A stretch of 64,000 bases of DNA. Source: Rhynchosporium graminicola (taxonomy: Eukaryota; Ascomycota; Leotiomycetes; Helotiales; Ploettnerulaceae). Where the stretch lies: assembly GCA_900074885.1 (NCBI GenBank), contig FJUW01000029.1:339969-403968 (forward strand). The letters run 5' to 3'. The notes under the pieces are model-generated. The model did not search any database. It was not told the DNA's origin and was given only the letters and a program-made list of their open reading frames with translations. Below are positions 47,541 to 60,173 of this stretch, in pieces. Position numbers and translations under genes: made by a program. Numbering within the stretch: position 1 is the first letter of the stretch; each line of letters starts with the position of its first letter.

Positions 47541-49545
47541 ATGACTTTTCTGCGAGATCCCGAGAACGGCGGGCATATTGAGATCGCAGCAATAGGTGCT
47601 GGGTTGACGGCATACAGCTCCGACAATGAGAAGACTATACACGAAGGAGCAATCGGTAAAGCAGACTTCCACCACTAAGAAGCAGAGCAAATAGGTCTAG
47701 GCCACTCGGACGATATTGAAAGACAATGCGTTAGCCCTTCCCTTTCCATACTCAGAAATATACTGACCCAAGCAGTCTCGAGGCTCTATAAAACCCAGCC
47801 CTCAAGACCACAAGAATGGATTGTCCTGTTTCAACAGCACCACAAGCACAAGGAGTCATATTTCGGGGATAGCTATTAACCTCACATCGAAGAGCAAAAA
47901 GGCACGTCTGCCTCTCACATCTCTGCCCATTTCTGATTTGGATAACTATATCGCAGGATGGGAGTCCCAGAATGACCCAGAGATGCCAGCTGATTCTCCT
48001 CAAAGTCGCAAATGTCTGCTCATTGCACTGCTCGGCAGTATCACATTCATCTCACCCCTTGCTAGATCCATGTTTGCTCCAGCTGTCTCGTTCATGGACG
48101 CCGACTTTCATAATGATTCGACCATCCTAGCTTCACTTGCTGTGTCTATTTACGTGCTGGGTTATGCCATTGGGCCTCTTATATTGGCACCGCTCTGCGA
48201 GATATACGGACGGCAGTACGTGTTGACAGGCGCAAACGCTTGTTTCTGTATTTGGCAGATTGGCTGCGCTTTGACTCCAAATTTGTCATCTCTGATTGTC
48301 TTCCGGTTCTTGGCGGGTGTAGGAGGGTCTGGTTGTATCACCATCGGTGGTGGTGTAATTGCGGATCTATTCGAACCCGATCAAAGAGGACTCGCAAGCT
48401 CACTTGACAGTTTGGGTCCATTATTTGGTCCCGTTGTCGGGCCAATCTGCGGCGGATTCATTGCTCAGCGTATCGGATGGAGATTTGGATTCTGCTTATA
48501 TCTGGAACCGTTGTCTCTGTTGGGATTGAGTCATTAACCCGGGAGACGAACCATCAAGCGTTGATGCACCGAAAGGTCAAACGTAAGTGTACAGACATAC
48601 GTTTTCGGGCCCACGTCAAATTACTACACCAAATTATATCACTAACATGCATAGGCCTCCAAAAAGAACTGAACCGTCCATCGCTCCGGCAGCTGTTACA
48701 ATCCATCAGGTGTACCTCACACTCCCTCCCAAATTCTGCTAAACGGCCTCATCCGGCCCTTAAAAATGCTCTTCCTCTCACCAATTATCTTCCTGTTGTC
48801 TCTCTATCTGGCCGTGGTATGCGGGCTTCTCTATCTCCTATTCACGACCCTACGCAAGTCTTCTCAGAAACCTACGGCTGGGAACCCGAAAACTGCGGCC
48901 TGGCGTATATCAGTCTCGGTTTCGGCTTTCTTCTTGGCTCAGGTATCGTCGCGAAGATCTCGTGATGCGACGGTTGTCCGAATGACGAAAGCTAATAATG
49001 GCGTTTGCGAGCCGGAGATACGGATGCCGACTTGTATAATCATTGCGTGCTTCATTCCAATGACGTTCTTTTGGTATGGATGGAGTGCATATAAAAAAGC
49101 TCACGTAAGCTCCGCTCCCACTACTCCTCGCTTAAATTCTTGGCCAAAGCAAGCAAAACAAAACAAAACAATCACAAACATCACTTACAACACCTTGTCA
49201 CTCCCACCAAACCAAAAATCGGCTTATAACACCTTACAGCAGATCTTACCCATATTAGGCCTGATCCTGTTCGGTTTCGGAACGATGGATATATTCATAC
49301 CAATTCAAACCTACACTATCGACTCCTTCCCCACATTCGCGGCATCCGGCGTGGCCGCCTTAGTCGTCTCCCGCTGTCTCTTCGGCGCTTTCCTGCCACT
49401 TGCTGGTCCTATCATGTACGAAGCTCTAGGTCTGGGATTGTGAAACACGGTGTTGGGCTTCGTGCCTGTGGTTTTGATTCCGTATCCGACGCTGATTTAC
49501 AAGTTCGGAGGAAGAATCAGAAAGGTGTATCCTGTTCGGCTGTGA
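47541..49545 (+). pseudogene. Decayed MFS (DHA1 family) transporter pseudogene
   Basis: Conserved MFS sequence can be followed in order along this stretch, but only by changing frame repeatedly. A plausible N-terminus at 47541 ends at a TAA (47676-47678) where CAA is the likely ancestor. The best block (47900-48480) has helices 1-5 with I-L-A-P-L-C-E-I-Y-G-R-Q-Y, F-R-F-L-A-G-V-G-G-S-G and G-P-V-V-G-P-I-C-G-G-F-I. Frame then shifts near 48485, 48690, 48850 and 48963. Introns at 48583-48654 and from 49105 still look normal, and an in-frame TGA (49441-49443) interrupts the last helices before V-Y-P-V-R-L and a stop at 49545. The ancestor was a DHA1-type 12-helix H+ antiporter (polyamine or drug exporter type). 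At least five lesions make function very unlikely. Confidence 0.85.
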
Positions 49546-50645
49546 GCAACGGTACTTTTGCGTTTTTTGCTTGACTGCTTTCTTTCTCGCAGTCTACTTT
49601 GCATGTGTATCGGAGTCGGAGCTGAGTCGTATTTCGGATATCTGGCATGGAGTGGCATCCGGTAATGCACATGTAGTGAAGCTCGAGGTTCAGATGAAGT
49701 ATTGACGTCTAGGTGGACGGATGACGGGATCCATACAAGTGAGGAACAAAGTACAGCTCTACGTCCATGATTAGACACTGCTAGATTCCCTAGCACATTC
49801 TTGAATGAGAGTAACTGAAAGCCTTTATAGTCCTTCCTGTATCAGATCACAGCGTCCAATATGATTGATTATCCAAGTCTAGGTAATGACAGGCAGACTA
49901 GCACAGGACCCAAATCGGCAAAACAAACCTCTGCAAATGTATGGCAGATACCATTTTTCATCTCAAGACTCGACCTATATTTTTATTATTACAAGGAGAC
50001 TCGCGCAGGGGCATTTTAACTTATCCATTTAAGCTGTCTCCTCTCGTTTTCACCCCTAATTTTGTGTTCCCTTACTTATGTCCCTTATTGGATATGTAGG
50101 TCTTTTCGGAATAGTGAGTGCAGACGGACGGGAACACAATACACTTCACGACTGGTCTAAAAACAAAATCAAGGTTCACTTCGAATGATACTACCGGAGT
50201 GTTCTGATTAGTTAGAAACAATAAACGATCACCGATCATATTATCATACATCACCACTTCCAAGCACAAGAGAGAGCAAATCTGGAAATCTGCTAAATCA
50301 TCGCTTTCATTATTGTGTTGCTATTTCATCCCTAGATAGCGAACATACGCTCGCTGTAAAGCAATCGCATCTAAGATCGAAGCATGTGTCTCGAATCTCA
50401 ACGCGTAATCATGAGCATGAAATCATCGCGTAAAATAGGGCACGTATAAGGATAATCGCCTCCCCTTTTTTCGTTCATCCATCCAGTCATGCGCCTCTCA
50501 AGCAAGGACGGAGGATGAAATGAGACGTAACGTCAAACGCCATATCGAGCAAACCATGTGCAGCAAACAAGCTGTCGTGAGTAAGATCCCAAAAGAGTCT
50601 AGGCTCCAGACTCTGCTCAGAACTCCTTCCAACATGAGAATGAAT
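49546..50645. other. Intergenic, no gene seen
   Basis: Between the MFS pseudogene and the LEU1 stop. No coding frame or RNA gene recognised; it would contain the LEU1 3' UTR. Confidence 0.55.
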
Positions 50646-53135
50646 CTACCAATCAAGCGGCTCCTTGATCTCCTCTCCCCTATTCGTCTTCTTGACTGGG
50701 ACAGCCTTAGCAGCCAATCGTCCATTCTTGCCTCTCTTCAAGTACCCCGAGCCATCCAGCCACGGCGTCTCAATACTCATCTTCTTCTCGAAGCTCTTAA
50801 TCTTATCCTCCATCTGCATTGTAAGTCCAATATCATCAAGACCATTAACGAGACAATGTTTCCTGAACTCCTCGACGTCGAAGGAACAGATCTTGTTACC
50901 CGATTCGTCGTTGATGACTTGGTTCGGGAGATCGATCTCGATCTCACGACCGGCCTGGGCTTCGGCGAGGATGGTGGCGAAATGCTCCTTATTAGTGATG
51001 GCGACGGGGAGCATACCGTTCTTGAAGGTGTTGTTGAAGAAGATATCGGCGTAAGAAGGAGCGATGATAGCTTTGATTCCGAAATCGAGAAGAGCCCATG
51101 GAGCGTGTTCACGAGAACTACCGCAGCCAAAATTAGCTCCGGTGACGAGGATCTTGGATTTACGGTATTGAGGCTGGTTGAGGACGAACTCGGGCTTTTC
51201 GGAGCCGTCCTCATTAAAGCGGAGGGCATAGAAGAGGGCGGAGCCAAGACCTGTTCGCTTGATGGTTTTGAGGAATTGTTTAGGAATGATGGCGTCGGTG
51301 TCAACATTGGCTCGGTCTAATGGTGCAGCGATCCCTTTGTAGACTGTGAATTTGACCTGAGCAATCGATGTGCCAGCCGAGATGGTGTTGGTGTTTGGTC
51401 CACCGTCTTCCGGTTGATCACCAATAGCTTCCCTCTCATCATCATCCGTGTCGACTCGCTCATCAACATGAGGTTGGACTTCTATCGGAGGTTGAGGAGA
51501 TGCTTTTCGAGGTGTAGCGTTCCAGTCAGCGAGTTTCCGGACATCTGTGAGCTTGCCAATGATAGCACATGCGGCAGCAGTAACAGGTGAGACTAGATGT
51601 GTTCTACCACCAGCACCCTGTCTACCCTCAAAGTTTCGGTTGCTGGTACTTGCACAACGCTCCTTTGGTGATAGAATATCTGGGTTCATGCCAAGACACA
51701 TACTGCATCCAGCTTCGCGCCACTCGAATCCAGCGTCTGTGAAAATCTTGTCTAGTCCTTCGGCCTCTGCCTTATCCTTGACGAGACCACTGCCAGGCAC
51801 AATCATAGCTCTCTTAATATTTGGTGCAACCTTGCGACCCTTGATAACCGAAGCTGCTGCTCGGAGATCCTCAATGCGGGCGTTTGTGCAAGAGCCAATG
51901 AAGACCTTGTCCAAGACAATCTCCTCCATTGGGGTACCGGCAGTAAGACCCATGTAATCCAGCATTCTTTGACCAGCCTCTTGCTTCTCCTTGGTGGCAA
52001 ACTTCTTGGGGTCAGGAACGCAGCCAGTGATTGGTACGACATCCTCTGGTGAAGTGCCCCACGTAACAGTAGGAATGATATCCTTGGCGTCTATGAATAC
52101 GTCGATGTCGTATTTTGCTCCTGGGTCTGATTTGAGTCCTGTCCAATATTTAACAGCCTTATGCCACTCCTCAGAGTCGTATTTTGGCGCAAGTGGTCTA
52201 CCTCTGAGGTACTCGAAAGTGATCTCATCAGGGGCAACCATACCAGCTCTCGCACCACCCTCAATCGACATATTGCAAATCGACATACGGGCCTCCATAC
52301 TAAGAGACGCAATGGCCGATCCACAAAACTCGATCACAGCACCTGTTCCACCTGCCGTACCAATTTGTCCAATGGCATGGAGAATAATGTCTTTCGAGCT
52401 GACACCGGGTGCAAGCTCGCCATCGACTTGGATACGCATGTTTTTGCTGCGCTTAGTTATGAGGGTTTGTGTGGCGAGGACGTGCTCGACTTCGCTGGTA
52501 CCAATACCGAAAGCCAGAGCACCAAAAGCGCCATGCGTAGATGTGTGAGAATCACCACAGACAACTGTTGTGCCTGGAAGAGTGAAGCCCTGCTCGGGGC
52601 CAATAATGTGAACAATGCCCTGACGCTTATCTCCAAGACCGAAGTATGTGATGCCGAAGTCCTTAACATTATCCTCGAGGGTCATGCATTGAAGTCTGGA
52701 ATCCTCCTCCTCGACGAAGGTCTCGATATTCTTGAGGTTTTTCCGCGAAGTGGTAGGGACATTCTAAAAAGGCAGTTAGTCGTGTGCCACTGAAGGGGCA
52801 GATCGATTGGGCCAGAAAAACATACGTGATCGGTGGTAGCTAAGGTGCAATCTGGTCTTCGGACTTGTCGGCCAGCATTCTTCAGTCCCTCAAAGGCTTG
52901 CTAAGGTTTCAATTAGGCGGTGGCACTCGCAGAAGGAGTTTGGAATTGCCTACGGGTGAAGTGACTTCGTGGACCAAATGTCTGTCTACATTCTCAATGT
53001 CAGCCCTGTTCATCTTCCAAACAGATTGCCCGTACCAATGTAAAGCAAAATGGTGCCATCAAGTCTCTCATCCACGATATGGTCTTGAAAGACCTTATCA
53101 TACAAAGTTTGGGGACGTCCTTCAGCAGTCGGCAT
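50646..53135 (-). CDS. LEU1: 3-isopropylmalate dehydratase (isopropylmalate isomerase)
   Basis: A 774-aa enzyme of leucine biosynthesis that converts 2-isopropylmalate to 3-isopropylmalate through an aconitase-type mechanism with a [4Fe-4S] cluster. Exons are 53036..53135, 52954..52985, 52826..52900 and 50646..52763; the three introns are 50-62 bp and keep frame. As in other fungi, the bacterial LeuC and LeuD parts are fused. The large-domain landmarks are V-T-S-P near residue 43, [14 protein letters not shown], the cluster ligands in I-G-S-C-T-N and A-G-C-S-M-C-L-G-M, and N-R-N-F-E-G-R-Q-G. An acidic linker (D-T-D-D-D-E-R-E) leads to the swivel domain with [15 protein letters not shown]. Length matches the fungal family. 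No mitochondrial presequence is apparent, so it should be cytosolic. Confidence 0.97.
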
Positions 53136-53949
53136 GATGGGCAACGTGAAAGCTTCTGTTGTGGTGGTCGAAAAGTAGGGGGGGGAAAGAGGGAAATGAG
53201 GGGATCTGGAGAGGGTAATTATGAGGGAGAGTCGTGGTTCTTAACTCGAGTAATCAGAGAGAAGGATTGAAGTTTAATTGTACTCGTAATGTGCGGGGTG
53301 GTTACTTTGGTCGACGATGCGGGAGTTTGTTGGAGCCGCTATCGGGAAGAAGATCCCTGTTTAGGGCCGGGGGGGTGAAGTGGTGCGGAAACTCTGGGGG
53401 CCAATCAAAGACGTTCAATTAGTACGTCCATCAATGGGAGTGGACTTTGGTGGCTGGATCTAGCAACGAAATAAATACAAGTATAAGTGGGATTCTTGTA
53501 CACTTACGTAGGTTAGAGGTGAATCGTAGCGTTATTTAGTTGAGCCAAGTGACTATAAATTTCCAATTCATCAACATAATCAATGGAATAAGTACCTACC
53601 TCTCGAGATAACTCGGAAGTTCCGGATTGACGGAAAGTTCAAGGAAAGTAGGTACGTACGTGGTACGTTTACGACTAGCGCGGGTGTTACAGAGGTGAAG
53701 CAGGATATCTCTTATCTCAGAACTCTCTTTCCCTTCAGTTTCAGGGTAAGATCCTACCTGCAAAGTTAATTCATTTGGAATACATCTCGGCTCTGCAATG
53801 AAAACATACACATCGAATATAGGTAGTTTTCTTGAAATTACGTCCAGATCTAGCAACTTACATGTTTCTAAACCTTCAAAATTCTCGTAGCAATACATTA
53901 CTGGACGGCATCACAAGGAGAAAACACTAATACCACGAAGAATCAAATT
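53136..53949. other. LEU1 upstream region up to the transposon block
   Basis: Holds the LEU1 promoter and 5' UTR. No canonical Leu3 site (CCGG-N2-CCGG) was found. A 100-codon minus-strand frame at 53596-53898 has no recognisable similarity. Composition turns sharply TA-rich at about 53.95 kb. Confidence 0.5.
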
Positions 53950-54647
53950 TTTGGAATAACGTTAAATCAACACGTCGTACGATATCGCCGATACTCGGAC
54001 TCGATCCCTTAAGGCCTATTACCTTAATAGTACCGACACTAGGTCTAGCGTAGCTATCTATTAGCAAGAAAGATACCGACCGACGCGTTTATAGTTAAAA
54101 TATCCTTAGAGAAGCGCGATAACTTAAGGTCGTATACTCTTATAGGGAAAAGAAGAAGTCCGGAATCCCTTACGTATAATCCCTTACGTTCCTAGACTCT
54201 CTTATTACTTATCATAATACTATAGAGGCCTAAGAGAGCTAAGACGCGCTATAGGAGGCGATTTAATAATTAAAGCTCGATAACGCAGTATAATATAAGT
54301 AATAGACCGCGATACTATATAAACTTATAAGCAGAGGAACTATACTAGCTAGAGTACTAAGATATAATAGTATATAAGAGAAAGGAACTAGGACGTAAGT
54401 AAAGGTCGCTGCCGCCGGAATCGCGAAGAGGAACGAAATAGTTAATATATCCTTAATAATATCTACTGCGAGAGCCTTATAACTTAATAGTATTACTACT
54501 AGGGAGATAACGCCTCGTAATTAATAATAAGACTATAAAATCACTCCTTAGAGCATAGGAGAAGCCTAACGAGTATATCGTCGAGTAATCTAATATCGCT
54601 ATTACTAGCGTGCTAAGCGAATATACTAGCTACGATTATAATAATAG
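53950..54647 (+). pseudogene. Left part of a RIP-degraded retroelement (probably the same LINE-like element as 60169-61265)
   Basis: TA-rich DNA full of TAA/TAG, interrupted at 54648 by an LTR element. Removing that element together with one copy of the AATAG target duplication joins this stretch to 60169 onward, so both belong to one older element. No domain can be recognised in this part on its own; the assignment rests on the continuity and on the zinc knuckles to the right. Confidence 0.5.
54643..54647. repeat. Target-site duplication AATAG, left copy
   Basis: Five bases directly before the 5' LTR, repeated exactly at 60169-60173 after the 3' LTR, as left by an LTR retrotransposon integrase. 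Confidence 0.85.
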
Positions 54648-54896
54648 TGTGACGACTAGTCAGGTTCGACTGGTCAGGTTTAGAGGTCTCTCCCTATTAG
54701 TAGAAACACTTACTGCTAAGCGAGATTACACGAGTAGAGTTTAGGGGCCCCTTTTCATATATATACTTCTATTCTCTCTCTACTTCTTTACTCCTTAGTT
54801 ATAGATTCTTAAGTGATTCTTACTACTTTATATTCATAGTAATATGAGGTCTTATTACTTAGGTAGTTTTAAGACCTTTCTAGAGTAAGCGTTATA
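54648..54896 (+). repeat. 5' LTR of the Ty3/gypsy element
   Basis: 249 bp. It starts TGTGACGACTAG and ends in AGCGTTATA, the mutated form of AGCGTCACA. A 14-bp tandem duplication (GACTAGTCAGGTTC then GACTGGTCAGGTTT) lies at its start. Confidence 0.92.
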
Positions 54897-54956
54897 TTAT
54901 CTATAACTCTTTTACTTACGTCTAGGAAGATAGTAAATATCTACTTATATTATACC

Positions 54957-57900
54957 TCTATACTTAGAGCTACTAAACGCAGGAGACTACGCTATATAGA
55001 GAAGGCCTATACTAAGTATAAACTTAAAGAATAGCACCTAAACCGAAGCAACTTAAGTCCGATAAATCGACTACCGGTTCTCCGACTCCCTCTACCTCTT
55101 ATTCTTCGGCGACTCGTAATACTCGCTATAACTTACCTCTCTCTATAGTAGAGAGTACTCGCGATAACGCCTCGTCCGAGTTAAGCTCCATAACTCATAC
55201 TATAATTAACGAACTTAAAAAGTCGCTAAACCTCCCCGATAATACAAATATATTAATAGTAACTATAAGTAACTTATAGGAAGATCGCGCTTACTAGCTA
55301 TAAGAGGTAGAAAGGAAGCTCGCGGAGGAGAGATAATTAAACGCTAACCTATCTGTAGAACTACGCTAGTTATAGGACGAGTTCCTAGAACTACGCTAGT
55401 TAACTACCTAGCGCTCTACTAAGTCTATATCGTTTAATAACGTTTAATCGCGTATAATACTACTACTATTAATTAAAGAAGATAACGCTACTCCTATACC
55501 TAATAATCGTCGTCGAGAATAATCTACTAGAGGAATATTATTAATATTATACGCTACGTGTATAGAGAAGATACTGAACCTTCTAAATAAGCTCTTTAAT
55601 AGAATTAACTACTCTCTAAAACTCTAGGAAGTATAGATATATAACACTTTCTAGTGCTACTCTAGTTACTTTATTAACGAAGATTACTATAAAGATTAGT
55701 TACTTAACTAAACAGAAAGAATAGCTAGAACTTACCTAGAACCCTAGTTCTTAGAACTAGAATATAAAAAAGAAGGTAATATAATCGATTCACTCGATAT
55801 AATTACTTAACTCGTCTTCTTCTTATCTAATCTATACGACTAATAAACTATAAGAGCTAGCTACTTCGCGCTAAAGATAGATTATAAGTAGACCTTCTAG
55901 AAATTCTACTACGAGTTTCGTACGCTAGCTCGTAAAGCTAAAGTAAATAATTAATCGACTCTAAAAATAGACTTATAAGAGAAGCTACTTATACGGCTAC
56001 GGAAATAGCTCTTCTAATAGTACTGAATATTAAGAACACTAGAAGAATACGTTAAGGCTATATAAGCTAAAGACTAAGGTTAATTTATTAAAAAGACTTA
56101 TTATTCCGAGTCTTCGGCTAAGGCTAGCGCGACTCGGGAACGCCCTATAAATACCTCCTCCTAGCGCTATAGTACTAACTCCTTTTCTTATCCGTAAATT
56201 AGTCTTCCTACGCCCGAGAACACTAGTACGACTAGTAAACAAGTACTATACTCTACACGAAATGATACGCCTTATATATAATCGCTAGCGAATACTCCTT
56301 ATTACTTTACGCTTACTTTATATCTACGCTTATTATTAGCTCGACTTAATACTCCGTATCGAATTAACGTAATTAATACTAATAACGACGTTAATAGCGA
56401 GCTAGAAGAAACGTACGATAACGCCTAGGAGTATATTAAACTACTAGTAAAAGACTACGCTTAAGGAAAGACTCCTTCTTAGGTAGTATACGAGATATGC
56501 GATATCTTGACCTTACGAAGCTTCTTAGTAGTTAATCGTTCACTATACGTACTACTCTTACTAAGAATAGACTCTTATATAAGCTACTTACACTTCTCGA
56601 TTCTGGAGCTAATAGATACTATTTTATTAATTATTCTTTTCTTAAATCCCTTTCTTTCTTCTTAAAACTTTTAATTCACTTTCTACTAAACGTAATTCCT
56701 ATTAAAGGCTTTAATAGCGTTAATAGTAGTACTATTAGTTACTATACGACACTTAATTTAATAGTAGATCGTTGCATTCAGGTATTTACCCCCTTTCTTA
56801 TTACTACTCTCGGAAACTATAGTATTATACTCGGAAGGACTTAGCTTTCGGAATATTAAGTACTCTTAGATACCTCTAAATAATAGATTATTTAGCTACT
56901 ATATACTCCTCCTAGTAACGTTTATAGCTCTCCGATCGAGATAAAGGACTTATATAAATACTATACTTACTAGCGCTATTAATATAACGCTAACGAACGA
57001 AATAAATACCTTAATTAGTTCTGAGAAGCGTATAAGGAATAGCGAAGCGTAGCTAACTCTCTTATTAATATTCGAGCTGTTATTAACTCTATCTCTATTA
57101 TTAAACGACTATTACTAGCTCAGAAGCGCATTTCTAGGGAGACTTATAGCTATAAAAATATCTAAAACTCTCTCTTAGAGAGTATTCTATAGGTAACTAA
57201 CTCTCTATTACTACTGCCGATTAGTTAGAACCGTTTCTCAAGCGTTTATAATACTTATTATAGAAAAAACGAGCCTAAGTGTTTATTACCTGAAGAATAA
57301 GAATAAAGTAGTAAAGAGAAGTCTTTATACTCTAGAGAAGCTACTAATATATAGCTAAAGTACGTACGATTTAGCGACATTATCGCTTATATCCCGTGTG
57401 AATCTCTACTTTAACCTTAATTAGAAGTCTTTACGTTAAAGACTTACGTATAAGACTACGCTTATATAATTCATACTATAGACTAATAGTTACTCGGAAT
57501 ACCGTCTCGCGACTTAATAGAAGCTACTTAAAGTATAAAAACAGCTACTATAATATTTCAGAAGCGATAAAGATCACCTCGTGTACTTAGACCTCTTCTA
57601 GAGCTTCCTGCGCTAGAGATTTACACGATTAGTAGCATAGCTTTCTATCTCTTATATAAACGCTAGAAGTCTTCTAATAATAAGATCTTCTCTATTACTC
57701 TTCACGAGATAAATAAGCTTCTTAACGACCGAATCGCAGTTTAGTAATATAATACTACTATCGTATCTTTGACTATCGACCTTACGGAATATTATAAAAC
57801 CGCCTAGTAATTTATTATTAGCTTAAGCGAATTAGATTTAGAACTATAGATCCCTTACGAGTATAGCTAATAGGTATATGTCTTTTCTAAGGAAGCTAGC

Positions 57901-59900
57901 GATATTCTCCCTCCTTATCGCTTATATAATTACCGAATTAAGCTTAAGGAAGGGGCCGAGAAGAACCTTAAATACTCCCCTTTATATAAGATATTAGCTA
58001 AAGAACTTAAAGTTATTAAGGCGTATATTACTAATAACTTAGCTAAAGGTTTTATCGAACCTTCTTAAGTACTATACGCTATACTTATTCTTTTTATTAA
58101 GAAAGCTAATAGAAGTCTAAGATTCTATATTAACTTTCGCGCACTTAATAACCTCACGAGGAAGGATTAATATCTAATACTATTAATCGATAAAACGCTA
58201 GCTAGAATCTCTACTACTAAGATATTAACTAAACTAGATATTCGCTAAGCGTTCTACTGAATTCGAATAGATCTAGCTTCTAAAGAGTATACGACCTTCC
58301 GGACCTGTTATAGTATATATAAATATAAGGTACTTCCTTTCGGTCTGACTAATAGCCCTACGACGTACTAGTGATATATAAATAACGTCTTATTTAACTA
58401 CTTAGACGACTTCTATATAGTATATCTAGATAATATTCTAATCTACTCTAACGACTTACTATAGTACTAATTATATATATATAAGGTACTATAATAATTA
58501 TAAGACGCTAGATTATAAGTCGACTTTAAAAAGTATGAATTTAATATTACTCGCACTAAATACCTTAGATTTATTATCTCTACTTCTAGGATCGAGATAG
58601 ACCCTAAGAAAGTTAATATTATATAATCTTAGAATTACCTGACTATAGTTAAAAGCGTATAATTATTCTTAGGCTTTTATAACTTCTACTAACGATTTAT
58701 TAAGGACTACGGAATTATCGCAAAACCTCTTATATAACTTACTAAAAACAATATATTATTTCGGTTCGCTAAGGAGTATAAAGATACTTTTAATCACCTA
58801 AAGCACGCTCTTACCTTAGTACTACTCCTCTACTACTACTAGTAATATCTACCTTATATAATCGAAACAGACGCTAGTAATAGAGTAATAGTAGGTATAC
58901 TATTATAATAGCACGATAAAGACTAGTTCCTAGTAGCTTACTTCTCTAAGACTATACTACCTGCCGAGCTTAATTACGCTATTCACGATAAGGAAATACT
59001 AGTAATTATATAATCTTTTAGTAACTAGAGATCTGAGCTCGTAGGCGTACTATATTAGATCCGCGTTATTACTAATTATAAAGCTCTTAAGTACTTTATA
59101 ACTTCTAAATAGCTAAACGCACGATAAGCCTAATAAGCCGAGCTACTCGTAGATTATAACTTTATAATTACTTATTAACCTAGGAAGCATAATCTACTCG
59201 CTAACGCTCTCTCTCGTAGAATAGATAAATTAGATAACTAGAATAACACTAAAAGAACTTAGCGTTTATAGTAGCTATTACGCGAAGACTAAATCGATCT
59301 AGTACTACTTATAAGTAACCTCCGGAATAGCTCCGACTCTATAGATAACTTTAAGCTTATTAACGCCTTAGAAGTCGCTAACCTATTGCTAGTCTTTTCT
59401 ATAGTATAATAAGTACTTAACGCTAATCGCACTACGCTATTACTCTAAGCTTTACGGAAATAAGCTCTTTCCGCTACTCCTAGAAAACTAACTATAGAAA
59501 AAGATCTTCTACTCTATAAAGGAAGACTAATTATACCTAATGTCTTATACTTTCGTACGCTACTTATACGCGAAGTATACGACTAATTAGAGACTACCTA
59601 TCTAAGTGTAAAGAAGACCTTATAACTACTAGTATTATAATACTAGTAGTACGGAATCGCTTTAACTATTAACTAGTACTACTATAACTATTATACTTAC
59701 TAACGAATTCAAGTGCTATATAATAAGAAACCGGGCCTCCTCTAACCTCTACTTGTACTATCACGTCTATAGGAGTATATTATAGTCGATTACTATAGCT
59801 TTAACCGCGATAAATATAGCTATGATAACGTTCTCGTATTTATTAACTGTTTTAGTAAATAAGTAATNAAGGAGATAGACTAACGCTCGAGGGCGAGCTT
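54957..59900 (+). pseudogene. Degenerate gag-pol coding region
   Basis: Gag-pol read-through is interrupted by many TAA/TAG codons. The first gag codon is ATA here where the second copy keeps ATG (62453). The protease active site, fingers-palm blocks of the reverse transcriptase, RNase H and integrase H2C2 region can be recognised by family conservation despite the stops. The coding segment after the 'n' is only a short tail before the polypurine tract. Confidence 0.85.
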
Positions 59901-59919
59901 TTTTCGGAGGGGGGGGTAG

Positions 59920-60168
59920 TATGACAACTGGTCAGGTTCGACTGGTCAGGTTTAGAGGTCTCTCCCTATTAGTGGAAACACTTACTGCTAAGCGAGATTA
60001 CACGAGTAGAGTTTAGGGGCCCCTTTTCATATATATACTTCCATTCTCTCTCTACTTCTTCACTCCTTAGTTGTAGATTCTTAAGTGATTCTTACTACTT
60101 CATATTCATAGCAATATGAGGTCTTATTACTCAGGTAGTTTTAAGACCTTTCTAGAGCAAGCGTCACA
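59920..60168 (+). repeat. 3' LTR of the Ty3/gypsy element
   Basis: 249 bp, equal in length to the 5' LTR. It starts TATGACAACTGG and ends AGCGTCACA. All differences I could see from the 5' LTR are C/T or G/A transitions at CpA or TpG. Confidence 0.92.
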
Positions 60169-60173
60169 AATAG
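60169..60173. repeat. Target-site duplication AATAG, right copy
   Basis: Exact copy of 54643-54647. Confidence 0.85.

Larger units (their letters stand above)
54648..60168 (+). mobile_element. Complete Ty3/gypsy-type LTR retrotransposon, RIP-inactivated
   Basis: A 5521-bp element bounded by two 249-bp LTRs and a 5-bp target duplication. The LTR ends form the inverted repeat TGTGA...TCACA, mutated at one end of each copy. Domains on the plus strand, in order: gag from about 54957; a protease with L-L-D-S-G-A near 56596-56610; reverse transcriptase from about 58036 (G-F-I-E-P-S) to beyond the Y-L-D-N catalytic box near 58423; RNase H with E-T-D-A-S near 58864; the integrase zinc region and the start of the core at 59570-59867. 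Reverse transcriptase before integrase places it in Ty3/gypsy. A polypurine tract lies at 59906-59916. Dozens of stop codons and the D-to-N change in the catalytic box make it inactive. The core of the integrase is missing at the 'n' (59868). Confidence 0.92.

Noticed and set aside
53596..53898. 100-codon minus-strand frame next to the transposon block
   Set aside because: Could be a small orphan gene, but nothing beyond openness supports it.
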